This document shows, piece by piece, positions 1-7,296 of a stretch of DNA of 14,981 bases; position 1 is the stretch's first letter, and the number at the start of each line of letters is the position of its first letter. The stretch is from positions 1 through 14,981 of the forward strand of contig JAQULD010000029.1 of NCBI GenBank assembly GCA_028719045.1. The letters are read 5' to 3'. The position numbers and the translations under genes were made by a program. Below the pieces are notes generated by a model. The model searched no databases. It saw only the letters and a program-made list of their open reading frames with translations, and was not told the DNA's origin. Source of the stretch: Candidatus Omnitrophota bacterium. GTDB taxonomy: Bacteria; Omnitrophota; Koll11; Gygaellales; Profunditerraquicolaceae.

Positions 1-1
1 G

Positions 2-340
2 GAAGGGATATGCCTGGGGTTTACCGTAAAATATCCGGGGTTGGAAAATCAGCCGCGAGCAGTGCGCATGGAATTTAATTATGAGGATAGCTTTAAAATA
101 AAACAGCACCCCGCTTATGAGGTCCTGCTTATCGATTGCCTGAAAGGCGATTTGACTTTATTCGCCCGCCAGGACTCGGTCGAGGCGATGTGGTCGGTGG
201 TCGATCCGATCATCGCGCGCTGGAAGGAAAATCCCGCGGGGGATTTTCCCAATTATGTTTCTGGCAGCTGGGGGCCGAAAGAAGCGGATGCCCTTTTAAA
301 CAAGGAAGGAAGACAGTGGCACTTACCGGAACATTCTTAA
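2..340 (+). CDS. zwf: Glucose-6-phosphate 1-dehydrogenase, C-terminal end (gene starts upstream of window)
   Basis: Glucose-6-phosphate dehydrogenase oxidises glucose 6-phosphate to 6-phosphogluconolactone with NAD(P)+, the entry step of the oxidative pentose phosphate pathway. Only the last 112 or so codons are here. The reading frame is open from base 2 and runs off the left edge, so the ATG at 41 is internal and not a start. The family's C-terminal signatures are visible: a beta strand resembling the usual 'KxPG' segment, then RMEFNY, an AYEVLLIDCLKGDLTLFAR-type block, a WSVVDPI segment, and a terminal GSWGPKEAD motif. The stop lies one base before the pgl ATG, and pgl performs the next reaction, which supports the assignment. 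Only the C-terminal domain is visible, so active-site residues cannot be checked. Confidence 0.93.
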   Translation, partial: EGICLGFTVKYPGLENQPRAVRMEFNYEDSFKIKQHPAYEVLLIDCLKGDLTLFARQDSVEAMWSVVDPIIARWKENPAGDFPNYVSGSWGPKEADALLNKEGRQWHLPEHS

Positions 341-341
341 A

Positions 342-1076
342 ATGCGGGTGATCGTATTAGCGAATCAAAAAGAAATTACTGATTTCCTTATCGGGATCTG
401 GGCGGAACAAGCCAGGGATTCCATTAAGAGGAGAAAAAAATTCTTCGTCGCTTTGGCCGGAGGAAATACTCCGGTTGATATCTACCGGGGCATTGGAAAC
501 TCGAAGCTCATAAATTCCTGGGATAAAACGCAGGTTTTCCTGACCGATGAGCGTTTTGTTCCCCTTAGCAGCAAAGAAAGCAATTATAGAATGGTCCGGG
601 ATACCATACTGGACCATATAGATATACCCCCGAAAAATATTCACCCGGTATATACGGGAGATTCGGCGGAAAAATCCGCCCGGGAATACGAACAGGATTT
701 AATTAAAACTTTCGCGTTAAAAGAAGGAAAATTCCCGGATTTTGACCTTATCCTGCTTGGGGTAGGCGAAGACGGCCATATAGCTTCGCTTTTACCGGGA
801 AGCCCCGCTTTAAAAGAAAGAAAACATCTGGCCTTGGGAGTTTATCATGACCGCCTTAAGCAATATCGGGTGACTTTGACGCTTCCTGTGATCAATAATG
901 CCAGGCGGATCGTTTTCCTGGTTACCGGCAAGCGTAAGGCCGGTATAATAAAGGATATCATCCTGGAAAAAGCTTTGGCGCCCGCCTCATTAGTAAAGCC
1001 GGAAAATAAAAATGTTTTGTACCTTTTAGATCGGGAAGCTTCGCTTTTTTTACCTTTCAGAAAAAAGGCATTTTAG
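342..1076 (+). CDS. pgl: 6-phosphogluconolactonase
   Basis: This cytosolic enzyme hydrolyses 6-phosphogluconolactone to 6-phosphogluconate, the second step of the oxidative pentose phosphate pathway. The 244-residue protein has normal family length and carries the expected motifs in order: AGGNTP (about residues 39-44, phosphate binding), TDERFVP (68-74), SNYRMV (80-85) and the signature GVGEDGHIASLLPG (140-153), which contains the histidine of the catalytic site (H146). A C-terminal VTGKRKAG segment (194-201) is also typical. It starts one base after the zwf stop, so the two are almost certainly cotranscribed and translationally coupled. The related glucosamine-6-phosphate deaminases share the fold, but the DERFVP and GEDGHIASL motifs and the zwf neighbour favour Pgl. 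Confidence 0.95.
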   Translation: MRVIVLANQKEITDFLIGIWAEQARDSIKRRKKFFVALAGGNTPVDIYRGIGNSKLINSWDKTQVFLTDERFVPLSSKESNYRMVRDTILDHIDIPPKNIHPVYTGDSAEKSAREYEQDLIKTFALKEGKFPDFDLILLGVGEDGHIASLLPGSPALKERKHLALGVYHDRLKQYRVTLTLPVINNARRIVFLVTGKRKAGIIKDIILEKALAPASLVKPENKNVLYLLDREASLFLPFRKKAF

Positions 1077-1079
1077 TAG

Positions 1080-1108
1080 TTGTTTGATTGTTTAGGTAAA
1101 TATATAAT
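1080..1108 (+). promoter_or_regulatory. Candidate sigma-70-type promoter for the haem operon
   Basis: In the 38-base gap between pgl and the next gene there is a perfect TATAAT at 1103-1108. A partial -35 element, TTGTTT, lies at 1080-1085 with the ideal 17-base spacing. The region is AT-rich compared with the flanking genes. Transcription initiating about seven bases after the -10 box would fall on or beside the A of the ATG at 1115, so the message may have no leader. There is no Shine-Dalgarno-like sequence at a normal distance from that ATG; the nearest AGG is at 1094-1096. The -35 matches only three of six consensus bases, so strength is uncertain. Confidence 0.5.
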
Positions 1109-1114
1109 AATTCC

Positions 1115-1669
1115 ATGGAAAAAAGAGGTTATTATTTCGCCTGCCTTGACATCCGCGGCAAGAAATGCGCCGTTGTAGGAGGGGGAAAGGTCGCGGAGAG
1201 AAAAACCCGGTCTTTGCTTCTCTGTGGCGGAAAAGTGCGGGTAATAAGCCCGGGTATTGGAAAAGGGATAGAAAAACTTGCCAGGCAGGGCTGTGTCAGC
1301 CATATTCGAAAGCCATATAGCAGTAAATTCTTAAACGGCGCCGCTTTAGTTATCGCGGCGACCGATAACCGTAAAATTAACGCGCAAGTGGCGAAAGACG
1401 CGAACAAGCGCGGCATCCTTGTCAATGTCGTGGATGATCCCGTTTTAAGTTCTTTTATATTACCTGCTACTTTGCGCAGGGGGGAATTAGCCGTTAGCGT
1501 CTCCACGAACGGAGCAAGCCCTCTTTTCGCGCGCTGGCTTAAAGAAGAGATCGGAAAGATCATCGGCCCGGAATACGCGGCTTTGTTAAAGCTTATGAAA
1601 AAAGCCAGGTTATTGGAGAAAGCCGGAAAAAAAGCGAAACCTGTTAAGGAGCGGGGATATCTATGGTAA
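1115..1669 (+). CDS. sirC: Precorrin-2 dehydrogenase (SirC/Met8/CysG N-terminal type), possibly also sirohydrochlorin ferrochelatase
   Basis: The enzyme oxidises precorrin-2 to sirohydrochlorin with NAD+; Met8- and CysG-type members also insert Fe2+ to give sirohaem. The 184-residue protein has an N-terminal Rossmann fold with the dinucleotide-binding motif VVGGGKVAERK (20-30), an AATDN strand end (81-85), the conserved NVVDDP segment (104-109) whose aspartates align with the region essential in Met8/CysG, and a STNGASPLFAR motif (130-140) leading into the helical domain. It is slightly shorter than typical relatives (about 200-220 residues) because the C-terminal helical part is brief and lysine-rich. 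It is the first gene of the tetrapyrrole operon and overlaps hemA by 7 bases. No separate chelatase is visible in the window, so this protein may do both reactions. Symbol choice among sirC, met8 and ylnF is by convention only. Confidence 0.88.
   Translation: MEKRGYYFACLDIRGKKCAVVGGGKVAERKTRSLLLCGGKVRVISPGIGKGIEKLARQGCVSHIRKPYSSKFLNGAALVIAATDNRKINAQVAKDANKRGILVNVVDDPVLSSFILPATLRRGELAVSVSTNGASPLFARWLKEEIGKIIGPEYAALLKLMKKARLLEKAGKKAKPVKERGYLW
1646..1651 (+). promoter_or_regulatory. Ribosome binding site of hemA
   Basis: AAGGAG lies 11 bases before the hemA ATG at 1663, inside the end of the precorrin-2 dehydrogenase gene. A second purine-rich patch (GGGGAT, 1653-1658) lies closer to the start. 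Together they support initiation at 1663 despite the 7-base overlap with the upstream stop. Confidence 0.6.
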
Positions 1670-2688
1670 TACAGGTATGCGGCATGAGCCACAAGACTGC
1701 TCCTGTAGAAATCCGGGAAAAGCTATCATTTCTCGCTTCCAAATTGACCGGGGGCCTGAAAGCATTTATACAATATGACTCCGTGCTGGAATGCATTTTT
1801 CTCTCAACATGCAACCGCGTGGAAATCTACGCTGTAAAGCGTCAGAACAGCCTTCCTTTTGAACCTATCGAGTTTTTTTGCCGGTTTCACGGCGTTGAAC
1901 AAGAAGAAATATCCAAATATCTATATTGTTATAATGATTCTGAGGCGATCAGGCATCTTTTCCGGGTCGTCACCGGGCTTGATTCAATGGTCCTGGGCGA
2001 GAATCAGATACTTGGCCAGGTAAAACGGGCTTTCCAATCCGCGCAGGATGCCGGTTGTGTAGGGCGCGCTTTGAATGAAGTATTTACCGAGGCCATAAGG
2101 ACAGGTAAATATGTGAGAACCGCTACAGAGATCGGCAAGGGGGCCCTTTCATTGGGATCGGTCGCGATTGACCTGGTGAAAAGCAATTTTTCCAGCCTGG
2201 AAGGGAAAGTGGCGCTGGTTGTCGGCTGCGGAAAAATGGGCGAACTTACGCTGCGCCACCTTAAAGACAGCGGCATTAATAAAGTATTTGTGATGAACAG
2301 GACATTCGATACCGCCAAAGACATGGCGGCAAGGACCGGAGGAGAAGCTGCCGCGCTTTTTGAGATGCCGGAACGGATGAAACAATCGGATATTGTGATA
2401 GTTTCGACAAACGCGCCGCATACCATTATAGACAAAGAACTGGTTGCTTTCGCCATGAAGGACAGGCCGCACCGGCCGTTGTTCATGATCGATATTTCTG
2501 TCCCGCGCAATATAGATAAAGAAGTAAAGAAGGTCTCTAACGTGGACCTGTATGATATCGATGACCTGGATAAACTTAAAGACGTGAATTTGAAGGAAAG
2601 GCTGGCTCAGGTGGGGAAAGTCGAAGATATAATTTCCCTAAGGCTCGGCCGCTTGGCGGGAAAATTGGGCCGCAGGAAGGTAAGATAG
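1663..2688 (+). CDS. hemA: Glutamyl-tRNA reductase with shortened C-terminus
   Basis: This NADPH-dependent enzyme reduces glutamate on tRNA-Glu to glutamate-1-semialdehyde, the committed step of C5-type tetrapyrrole synthesis. Visible features are the N-terminal GMSHKTAPVEIRE block (7-19), STCNRVE with the catalytic nucleophile Cys50, the family signature GLDSMVLGENQILGQVK (105-121), and the Rossmann motif VVGCGKMGE (186-194) of the NADPH domain. The protein stops at 341 residues, after YDIDDLDKLKDVN and a short basic tail. Usual family members are about 400-450 residues, the difference being the C-terminal helical dimerisation domain, most of which is absent here. The stop abuts the hemC ATG directly and the downstream frames are clearly hemC, so this is not a frameshift visible in the window. 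HemL, its metabolic partner, lies in the same operon. Confidence 0.96.
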   Translation: MVIQVCGMSHKTAPVEIREKLSFLASKLTGGLKAFIQYDSVLECIFLSTCNRVEIYAVKRQNSLPFEPIEFFCRFHGVEQEEISKYLYCYNDSEAIRHLFRVVTGLDSMVLGENQILGQVKRAFQSAQDAGCVGRALNEVFTEAIRTGKYVRTATEIGKGALSLGSVAIDLVKSNFSSLEGKVALVVGCGKMGELTLRHLKDSGINKVFVMNRTFDTAKDMAARTGGEAAALFEMPERMKQSDIVIVSTNAPHTIIDKELVAFAMKDRPHRPLFMIDISVPRNIDKEVKKVSNVDLYDIDDLDKLKDVNLKERLAQVGKVEDIISLRLGRLAGKLGRRKVR

Positions 2689-3585
2689 ATGCCGGTGAAG
2701 AAAATAATTATTGGCACAAGGGGAAGCCCTCTTGCTATGGCGCAAAGCAAGATCATGATCGGCGCATTGAAAAAGAAATTCCCGCATATAAAACTGTCTT
2801 TAAAAAAGATCGTTACGAAAGGGGACGGTTTGAAGAATTGGCCGCCGGCCTTGGAAGACAAGGGATTTTTTGTCAAAGATATAGAAGAGGCGTTGGCAAG
2901 CGGAAAATGCGATATAGCGGTGCATAGCATCAAAGATATGCCGGTCGACCTCCATCCCGGCCTTGAAATAACAGCGATACCAAAGCGGGAAAACGCCCAG
3001 GATGTGCTGTTATCGAAAGATAACACAATGCTTGAGGGGCTTAAAGAGGGCGCGGTAATCGGCACGAGCAGTATACGCCGCAGGGCGCAGTTATTGCATT
3101 GGAAAAAATCGCTTGTTACCAGGGAATTGAGGGGCAATGTCGATACCAGGATAAAAAAATTAAGAGCCGGGGAGTATGACGCGATCGTACTCGCGGCCGC
3201 GGGCGTAGTCAGGATTGGTTTAGGGCACCTGATTACCCAATTCATCCCTTTTGAAATCCTGCTTCCCGCTCCCGGACAGGGCGCGATCGCGCTAGAAACG
3301 CGTTCTAATGACAGTGAGGTCAAAGCGATTGTAAAAACCCTGGATGATTATGATGCCCGCGCCTGCGTCACGGCGGAAAGGGCTGTCCTTAAAAGCCTGG
3401 GAGGCGGGTGTCAGGTACCGATAAGCGCTTATTGCTGTATAAAAGAGAAAAAGTTATTGCTGAAAGCTTCAATTACAAGCGTTGACGGAGAAAAAATGGT
3501 TTTTCTGGAAAAGTCGGGAGAGATCTCCGATCCGGTTTTACTTGGAGAAAGAATAGCGCGGGACCTTACTGACGGGGAAAATTAG
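2689..3585 (+). CDS. hemC: Porphobilinogen deaminase (hydroxymethylbilane synthase)
   Basis: HemC polymerises four porphobilinogens into the linear tetrapyrrole hydroxymethylbilane. The 298-residue length is typical. Motifs in order are IGTRGSPLAMAQ (8-19), KGDG (44-47), the catalytic aspartate in HSIKDMP (Asp83), the substrate-binding arginine cluster GTSSIRRR (125-132), LRGNVDTR (147-154), APGQGAIALE (194-203) and the cofactor attachment site LGGGCQVP, with Cys241 expected to carry the dipyrromethane cofactor. Its ATG follows the hemA stop without a spacer, and GGAAGG at 2675-2680 supplies a ribosome binding site. The next enzymatic step, ring closure, is encoded immediately downstream in the HemD domain of the fusion protein. 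Confidence 0.98.
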   Translation: MPVKKIIIGTRGSPLAMAQSKIMIGALKKKFPHIKLSLKKIVTKGDGLKNWPPALEDKGFFVKDIEEALASGKCDIAVHSIKDMPVDLHPGLEITAIPKRENAQDVLLSKDNTMLEGLKEGAVIGTSSIRRRAQLLHWKKSLVTRELRGNVDTRIKKLRAGEYDAIVLAAAGVVRIGLGHLITQFIPFEILLPAPGQGAIALETRSNDSEVKAIVKTLDDYDARACVTAERAVLKSLGGGCQVPISAYCCIKEKKLLLKASITSVDGEKMVFLEKSGEISDPVLLGERIARDLTDGEN

Positions 3586-3586
3586 A

Positions 3587-5119
3587 ATGGCGGGCATGGT
3601 TTATTTAGTCGGAGCCGGGCCGGGAGACGCCGGACTTATTACCGTAAAGGGCCTTGAATGCGTAAAAAAAGCGCAAGTCATTGTATATGACCGCCTGGTA
3701 AACAGCGATATCTTGAGGTACGCCAGCCTTGGCGCGGAGCTGGTCTTTGCCGGAAAATCCCGCCAGGGACATACCTTAAAGCAGAATGAGATAAACAGGC
3801 TTCTGATTAAAAAAGCAGCGCAGGGTAAACGGGTCGTTCGCCTTAAGGGAGGCGATCCTTTTCTTTTTGGCAGGGGAGCGGAAGAGACCCTGGCATTGAG
3901 CAAGGCCGGCGTTCATTTCGAGATCGTCCCGGGGGTAAGTTCCGCCTTGGCTGTTCCCGCTTGCGCGGGGATCCCGCTGACCTATAGAAAATTATCTTCT
4001 TCTCTTACGGTGATCACGGGCAATGAGGACCCTGAAAAAGAATTACCGGCTATAGACTGGAAACATCTTTATCAAAGGAAAGGCACACTGGTAATTCTCA
4101 TGGGGGTAGAAAATATCGGCAAGATAATGAAAAAGCTGGCTAAAGCAGGAGCCAAACGGTCATTGCCGGTAGCGGTTATCAGTAATGGTTCTCTCCCGGA
4201 CCAAAAAATTGTCTCAGGCAATATTCAAAATATCTCCGGAAAAGTCTATGAAGCCGGGATAAAACCTCCCGCGGTGATTGTGGCTGGAGAAGTGGTAAAT
4301 TTAAAAGATATATCCTGTTTAACAGCTTTTTCGCTGCCGTTAAAAGGTAAAAGGGTCCTGGTCACGCGCCCTGAATCGCAGTCCGCTGATCTGATAAGAT
4401 TGTTAACAGAAAAAGGGGCATCGGTAATAAAAGCGCCCCTTATTAAAACCGCCCCCTTGAAAGATGATGCAGCGTTTAAAACTGTTATGAATAATCTTGG
4501 TTCGTACGGATATATTATTTTTAGCAGCGTAAACGGCGTGGATTATTTGATGGATAGATTATGTAAATACGGCGTGGATAGGAACAGGTTAAGGAGCATG
4601 AATTTTGCCGCTATAGGGCGTAAGACCGCCGCGCGCCTGGAAAATTACGGTTTACATGCCCGGATCGTGCCGGAAGACTTTAGCCAGGAAGGTTTGGCGG
4701 AAGAATTCTTAAATAAAGAGGTGAATTCTAACGCCAGGATACTTATTGTGCGCGCCCGGGAAAGCCGGCAGGCCTTACAGGAAACGCTTGAGTCAAATGG
4801 CTTTCAGGTTGAAAACTGCTGTGTTTATGAAACTAAACTCGTAATGGCGCAGAAAAACAATTTAAGAAAGCTGCTGTTTGGCCGCGGATTGGACGCTGTA
4901 ACGCTTACCAGTCCCTCATGCGTAAAAGCGTTCAAAGCGATTTTCAGCGAAAAACAATTGGAGAGGTGTTTAAAGGATGTGGAGATAGCGGTTATCGGCC
5001 CTGTTACAGCGGCTTGCGCTTTGAGTAACGGGATTAGAGTGGACGTAGAGGCCAAGGAATATACTGTGGAAGGCCTGACACAGGCTCTTGAGGACTATTA
5101 CCGGAATAAAAACGGGTAA
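3587..5119 (+). CDS. cobA-hemD: Fusion of uroporphyrinogen-III C-methyltransferase (CobA/SUMT) and uroporphyrinogen-III synthase (HemD)
   Basis: This is a two-domain cytosolic enzyme. Residues about 1-245 are a SAM uroporphyrinogen-III methyltransferase: VYLVGAGPGDAGLITVKG (5-22), VVRLKGGDPFLFGRGAEE (83-100), VPGVSSALAVPACAGIPLTYR (114-134, shown by its key PGVSSA and GIPLT elements) and LVILMGVENI (168-177). Residues about 254-505 are the HemD synthase, opening with GKRVLVTRPESQ, then IIFSSVNGV and later LTSPSCVKAF. The pair closes hydroxymethylbilane to uroporphyrinogen III and then methylates C2 and C7 to precorrin-2. Such fusions are known in clostridia, sulfate reducers and others. The start at 3587 is one base after the hemC stop; an internal Met4 (3596) is an alternative. 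Fusing the synthase to the methyltransferase channels flux to precorrin-2, as expected when haem itself is made through sirohaem. Confidence 0.96.
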   Translation: MAGMVYLVGAGPGDAGLITVKGLECVKKAQVIVYDRLVNSDILRYASLGAELVFAGKSRQGHTLKQNEINRLLIKKAAQGKRVVRLKGGDPFLFGRGAEETLALSKAGVHFEIVPGVSSALAVPACAGIPLTYRKLSSSLTVITGNEDPEKELPAIDWKHLYQRKGTLVILMGVENIGKIMKKLAKAGAKRSLPVAVISNGSLPDQKIVSGNIQNISGKVYEAGIKPPAVIVAGEVVNLKDISCLTAFSLPLKGKRVLVTRPESQSADLIRLLTEKGASVIKAPLIKTAPLKDDAAFKTVMNNLGSYGYIIFSSVNGVDYLMDRLCKYGVDRNRLRSMNFAAIGRKTAARLENYGLHARIVPEDFSQEGLAEEFLNKEVNSNARILIVRARESRQALQETLESNGFQVENCCVYETKLVMAQKNNLRKLLFGRGLDAVTLTSPSCVKAFKAIFSEKQLERCLKDVEIAVIGPVTAACALSNGIRVDVEAKEYTVEGLTQALEDYYRNKNG

Positions 5120-5123
5120 TAAT

Positions 5124-6299
5124 ATGATAAATATCACGAAGCTTCTTTGCGGATTGAATTCTTACGGGGATATTCTGCGTTACAATCCGGCCGTTACCGG
5201 GGAACGCAAGCCTGTTGTCGTATGGAATTCAACAAAAAGGTGCAATCTTTCCTGCGTCCATTGTTACGCCGATTCTTCCCGCAACCGGTATCCGGGGGAA
5301 CTCTCGACCGGAGAGGCAAAAGAGATGCTTAAGGATATTGCCGGGATGAAGGCGCCGGTGGTCCTTTTTTCCGGAGGGGAGCCGCTTACCAGGCCGGATA
5401 TATTCGAGCTGATAGCTTTTTCCAAGAGCCTGGGCCTTAGGGCTGTGCTTTCCACAAACGGCACGTTGATCACTCATGAAGCGGCAAAAAAATTAAAATC
5501 AAGCGGCCTGGATTATGCCGGTATAAGCCTGGATGGGATCGGGGTGAATAACGACAAATTCCGCGCCAGGACCGGGGCTTTCTCGGCCGCGCTTTCCGGG
5601 ATAAGAAATCTTCAAAAAGCGGGACAAAAGGCGGGCTTGCGTTTTACTCTTACTAAAGGCAACTACCATGACCTGGAAGGCATATTTAACTTAGCTGAAA
5701 AAGAGGGGATCGAAAGGGTTTGTTTTTATCATCTGGTGTATTCTGGAAGGGCAGCGCGGATGAAAATAGCGGATCTCTCTCATTCCCAAACCAGGCAGTG
5801 CGTTGATTCGATCTGTTCCTGGGTAACATCATTGCATGCCAGAGGGCTACATAAGGAAGTGCTTACGGTGGATAATCACGCTGACAGCGTTTATATATAT
5901 TTGAAAGTAAAAAAAGAAAATCCCGAAAAAGCCGCAGGGGTATTCGACCTCTTGCGCCTTAACGGCGGAAATAGTTCCGGGGAAGGTATCGCGAATGTGG
6001 ATAACCTGGGATTTGTGTATCCTGATCAATTCTGGCATGAACACTGCCTGGGTAATGTAAGAGAACGTAAATTCAGCGGGATCTGGTCGGATGGGTCTTT
6101 AGAGTTAAGAGAGCAGCTAAGAAACAGAAAAAATCATTTTAAAGGGCGCTGCTTGAGGTGCCGGTACCTTGAACTTTGCAACGGGAATTTCCGCGCCAGG
6201 GCAGAAGCTGTGAGCGGAGATATGTGGGAAGATGATCCAGCCTGTTACCTTACCGATGAGGAAGTCTTAGGAGGCAAATATGCAATATCCGGTTTATAG
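5124..6299 (+). CDS. ahbC: Radical SAM protein AhbC-type (12,18-didecarboxysirohaem deacetylase; NirJ family)
   Basis: AhbC removes the two acetate side chains of didecarboxysirohaem to give Fe-coproporphyrin III. The 391-residue protein shows the radical SAM CxxxCxxC cluster motif (Cys40, Cys44, Cys47), the SAM-binding GGEP (84-87), STNGTLI (110-116), GISLDG (133-138), a glycine/serine-rich GGNSSGEGIANVD stretch (281-293) and a C-terminal SPASM-like auxiliary cluster region with Cys308, Cys343, Cys346, Cys352 and Cys374. The whole pattern, including the CNGNFRARA block, strongly resembles NirJ of haem d1 synthesis. The absence of nirS/nirF-like genes and the presence of ahbA, ahbB and ahbD argue for AhbC. 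The start chosen is 5124, five bases after the cobA-hemD stop. An in-frame ATG at 5088 would lie inside the upstream gene and adds 12 residues unlike the family. Overlaps hemB by 20 bases. Confidence 0.88.
   Translation: MINITKLLCGLNSYGDILRYNPAVTGERKPVVVWNSTKRCNLSCVHCYADSSRNRYPGELSTGEAKEMLKDIAGMKAPVVLFSGGEPLTRPDIFELIAFSKSLGLRAVLSTNGTLITHEAAKKLKSSGLDYAGISLDGIGVNNDKFRARTGAFSAALSGIRNLQKAGQKAGLRFTLTKGNYHDLEGIFNLAEKEGIERVCFYHLVYSGRAARMKIADLSHSQTRQCVDSICSWVTSLHARGLHKEVLTVDNHADSVYIYLKVKKENPEKAAGVFDLLRLNGGNSSGEGIANVDNLGFVYPDQFWHEHCLGNVRERKFSGIWSDGSLELREQLRNRKNHFKGRCLRCRYLELCNGNFRARAEAVSGDMWEDDPACYLTDEEVLGGKYAISGL
6269..6274 (+). promoter_or_regulatory. Ribosome binding site of hemB
   Basis: A full AGGAGG sits five bases before the hemB ATG at 6280, within the last codons of ahbC. 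It fixes the hemB start inside the upstream gene and gives hemB an independent strong initiation signal within the operon. Confidence 0.8.
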
Positions 6300-7296
6300 G
6301 TCGAGAAGGTTACGTTCAAACGATGCTTTGCGCCTGCTTGTGCGGGAAACGCGCCCGGAGGCCTCTAAGCTCGTGATGCCGTTTTTTGTTTTGCCCGGAA
6401 AGAAGATCAAAAAGCCGGTTGGCTCCATGCCGGGGATCTATCAATTCTCCGTGGATATTCTGGCCGGCGAAGTGTCGAAAGTGAGGGCGCTCGGAATACC
6501 CGCGGTGCTTTTGTTTGGCCTGCCGGCTGAAAAGGATGAAAAAGCCTCCCAGGCTTATAAGAAAGACGGGATAGTGCAGCAGGCTGTACGCAGGATCAAG
6601 GAAGAGGTCGGTAATATTGCCGTGATTACCGATGTCTGCCTGTGTTCTTACACCAAAAGCGGCCATTGCGGGATTTTGAAATCTTCTAAAGCCGGATTTA
6701 AGAAAAATCAGCGTTTTTATGTTGATAATGACGCTACCCTTGAGGTCCTGGAAAGAATAGCGCTTTCACACGCCCTGGCGGGAGCGGATTGCGTGGCGCC
6801 GTCGGCAATGATGGACGGACAGGTCGGGGCTTTGCGTTTCGCCCTCGACAGGGAGGGATTCGAGAACCTGCCGATCATGGCTTACAGCGCGAAGTTCGCC
6901 TCCAGTTTCTACTCGCCTTTTCGTGACGCGGCTTCCTGCGCTCCGCAGTTCGGAGACAGAAAGTCCTATCAGATGTGTGAAGCTAACGCGAGCGAAGCAT
7001 TACGGGAAACGCGCCTCGATATCGAGGAAGGAGCGGATATCGTGATGGTAAAACCGGCTCTTGCCTACCTGGATATTATCCAGCGGATAAAAGCCAATTT
7101 CGATATACCGGTCGCGGCTTATAATGTAAGCGGAGAATACGCCATGTTAAAAGCCGCGGCGGAGAAAAATCTGATCGATGAACGAAACGCCGTATTGGAA
7201 ATAATTACGGGAATGAGACGCGCGGGCGCGGATATCATCATTACATATTATGCCAAAGAGATCGCGCGCTGGCTTAAGGAGGAGAAAGAATGCTAG
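6280..7296 (+). CDS. hemB: Delta-aminolevulinic acid dehydratase (porphobilinogen synthase), zinc-type
   Basis: HemB condenses two 5-aminolevulinate molecules into porphobilinogen. The 338-residue protein has normal length. It contains the three-cysteine zinc site in DVCLCSYTKSGHCG (Cys120, Cys122, Cys130), the APSAMMDGQVGALR block (173-186), the first Schiff-base lysine in AYSAKFAS (Lys205), YQMCEANASEALRE (230-243) and the catalytic lysine in MVKPALAYLD (Lys258). The N-terminal RLRSNDALRLLVRET segment is also typical. The cysteine triad indicates a Zn2+-dependent enzyme rather than a Mg2+-only variant. It is placed between the two radical SAM genes, overlapping ahbC upstream by 20 bases and ahbD downstream by 7 bases. 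Confidence 0.98.
   Translation: MQYPVYRSRRLRSNDALRLLVRETRPEASKLVMPFFVLPGKKIKKPVGSMPGIYQFSVDILAGEVSKVRALGIPAVLLFGLPAEKDEKASQAYKKDGIVQQAVRRIKEEVGNIAVITDVCLCSYTKSGHCGILKSSKAGFKKNQRFYVDNDATLEVLERIALSHALAGADCVAPSAMMDGQVGALRFALDREGFENLPIMAYSAKFASSFYSPFRDAASCAPQFGDRKSYQMCEANASEALRETRLDIEEGADIVMVKPALAYLDIIQRIKANFDIPVAAYNVSGEYAMLKAAAEKNLIDERNAVLEIITGMRRAGADIIITYYAKEIARWLKEEKEC
7276..7282 (+). promoter_or_regulatory. Ribosome binding site of ahbD
   Basis: AAGGAGG, a seven-base Shine-Dalgarno match, ends seven bases before the ATG at 7290 and lies inside the 3' end of hemB. It supports the start at 7290 and a protein beginning directly with the radical SAM core. Confidence 0.8.

Noticed and set aside
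1053..1068. Possible terminator hairpin (CCTTT, six-base loop, AAAGG) at the end of pgl
   Set aside because: The stem is only five base pairs with two G-C pairs, lies inside the pgl coding sequence and is not followed by a continuous U tract, so it cannot be supported as a terminator.
1132..1692. Long minus-strand open frames, for example opposite sirC, hemA (2004-2510) and hemC (2607-3323)
   Set aside because: They lie wholly or mostly opposite well-identified genes, show no recognisable motifs and are explained by codon composition of the sense genes.
5088..5123. Upstream in-frame ATG for ahbC
   Set aside because: It lies inside cobA-hemD and adds a 12-residue extension not seen in the NirJ/AhbC family, whose N-terminus aligns with the Met at 5124.
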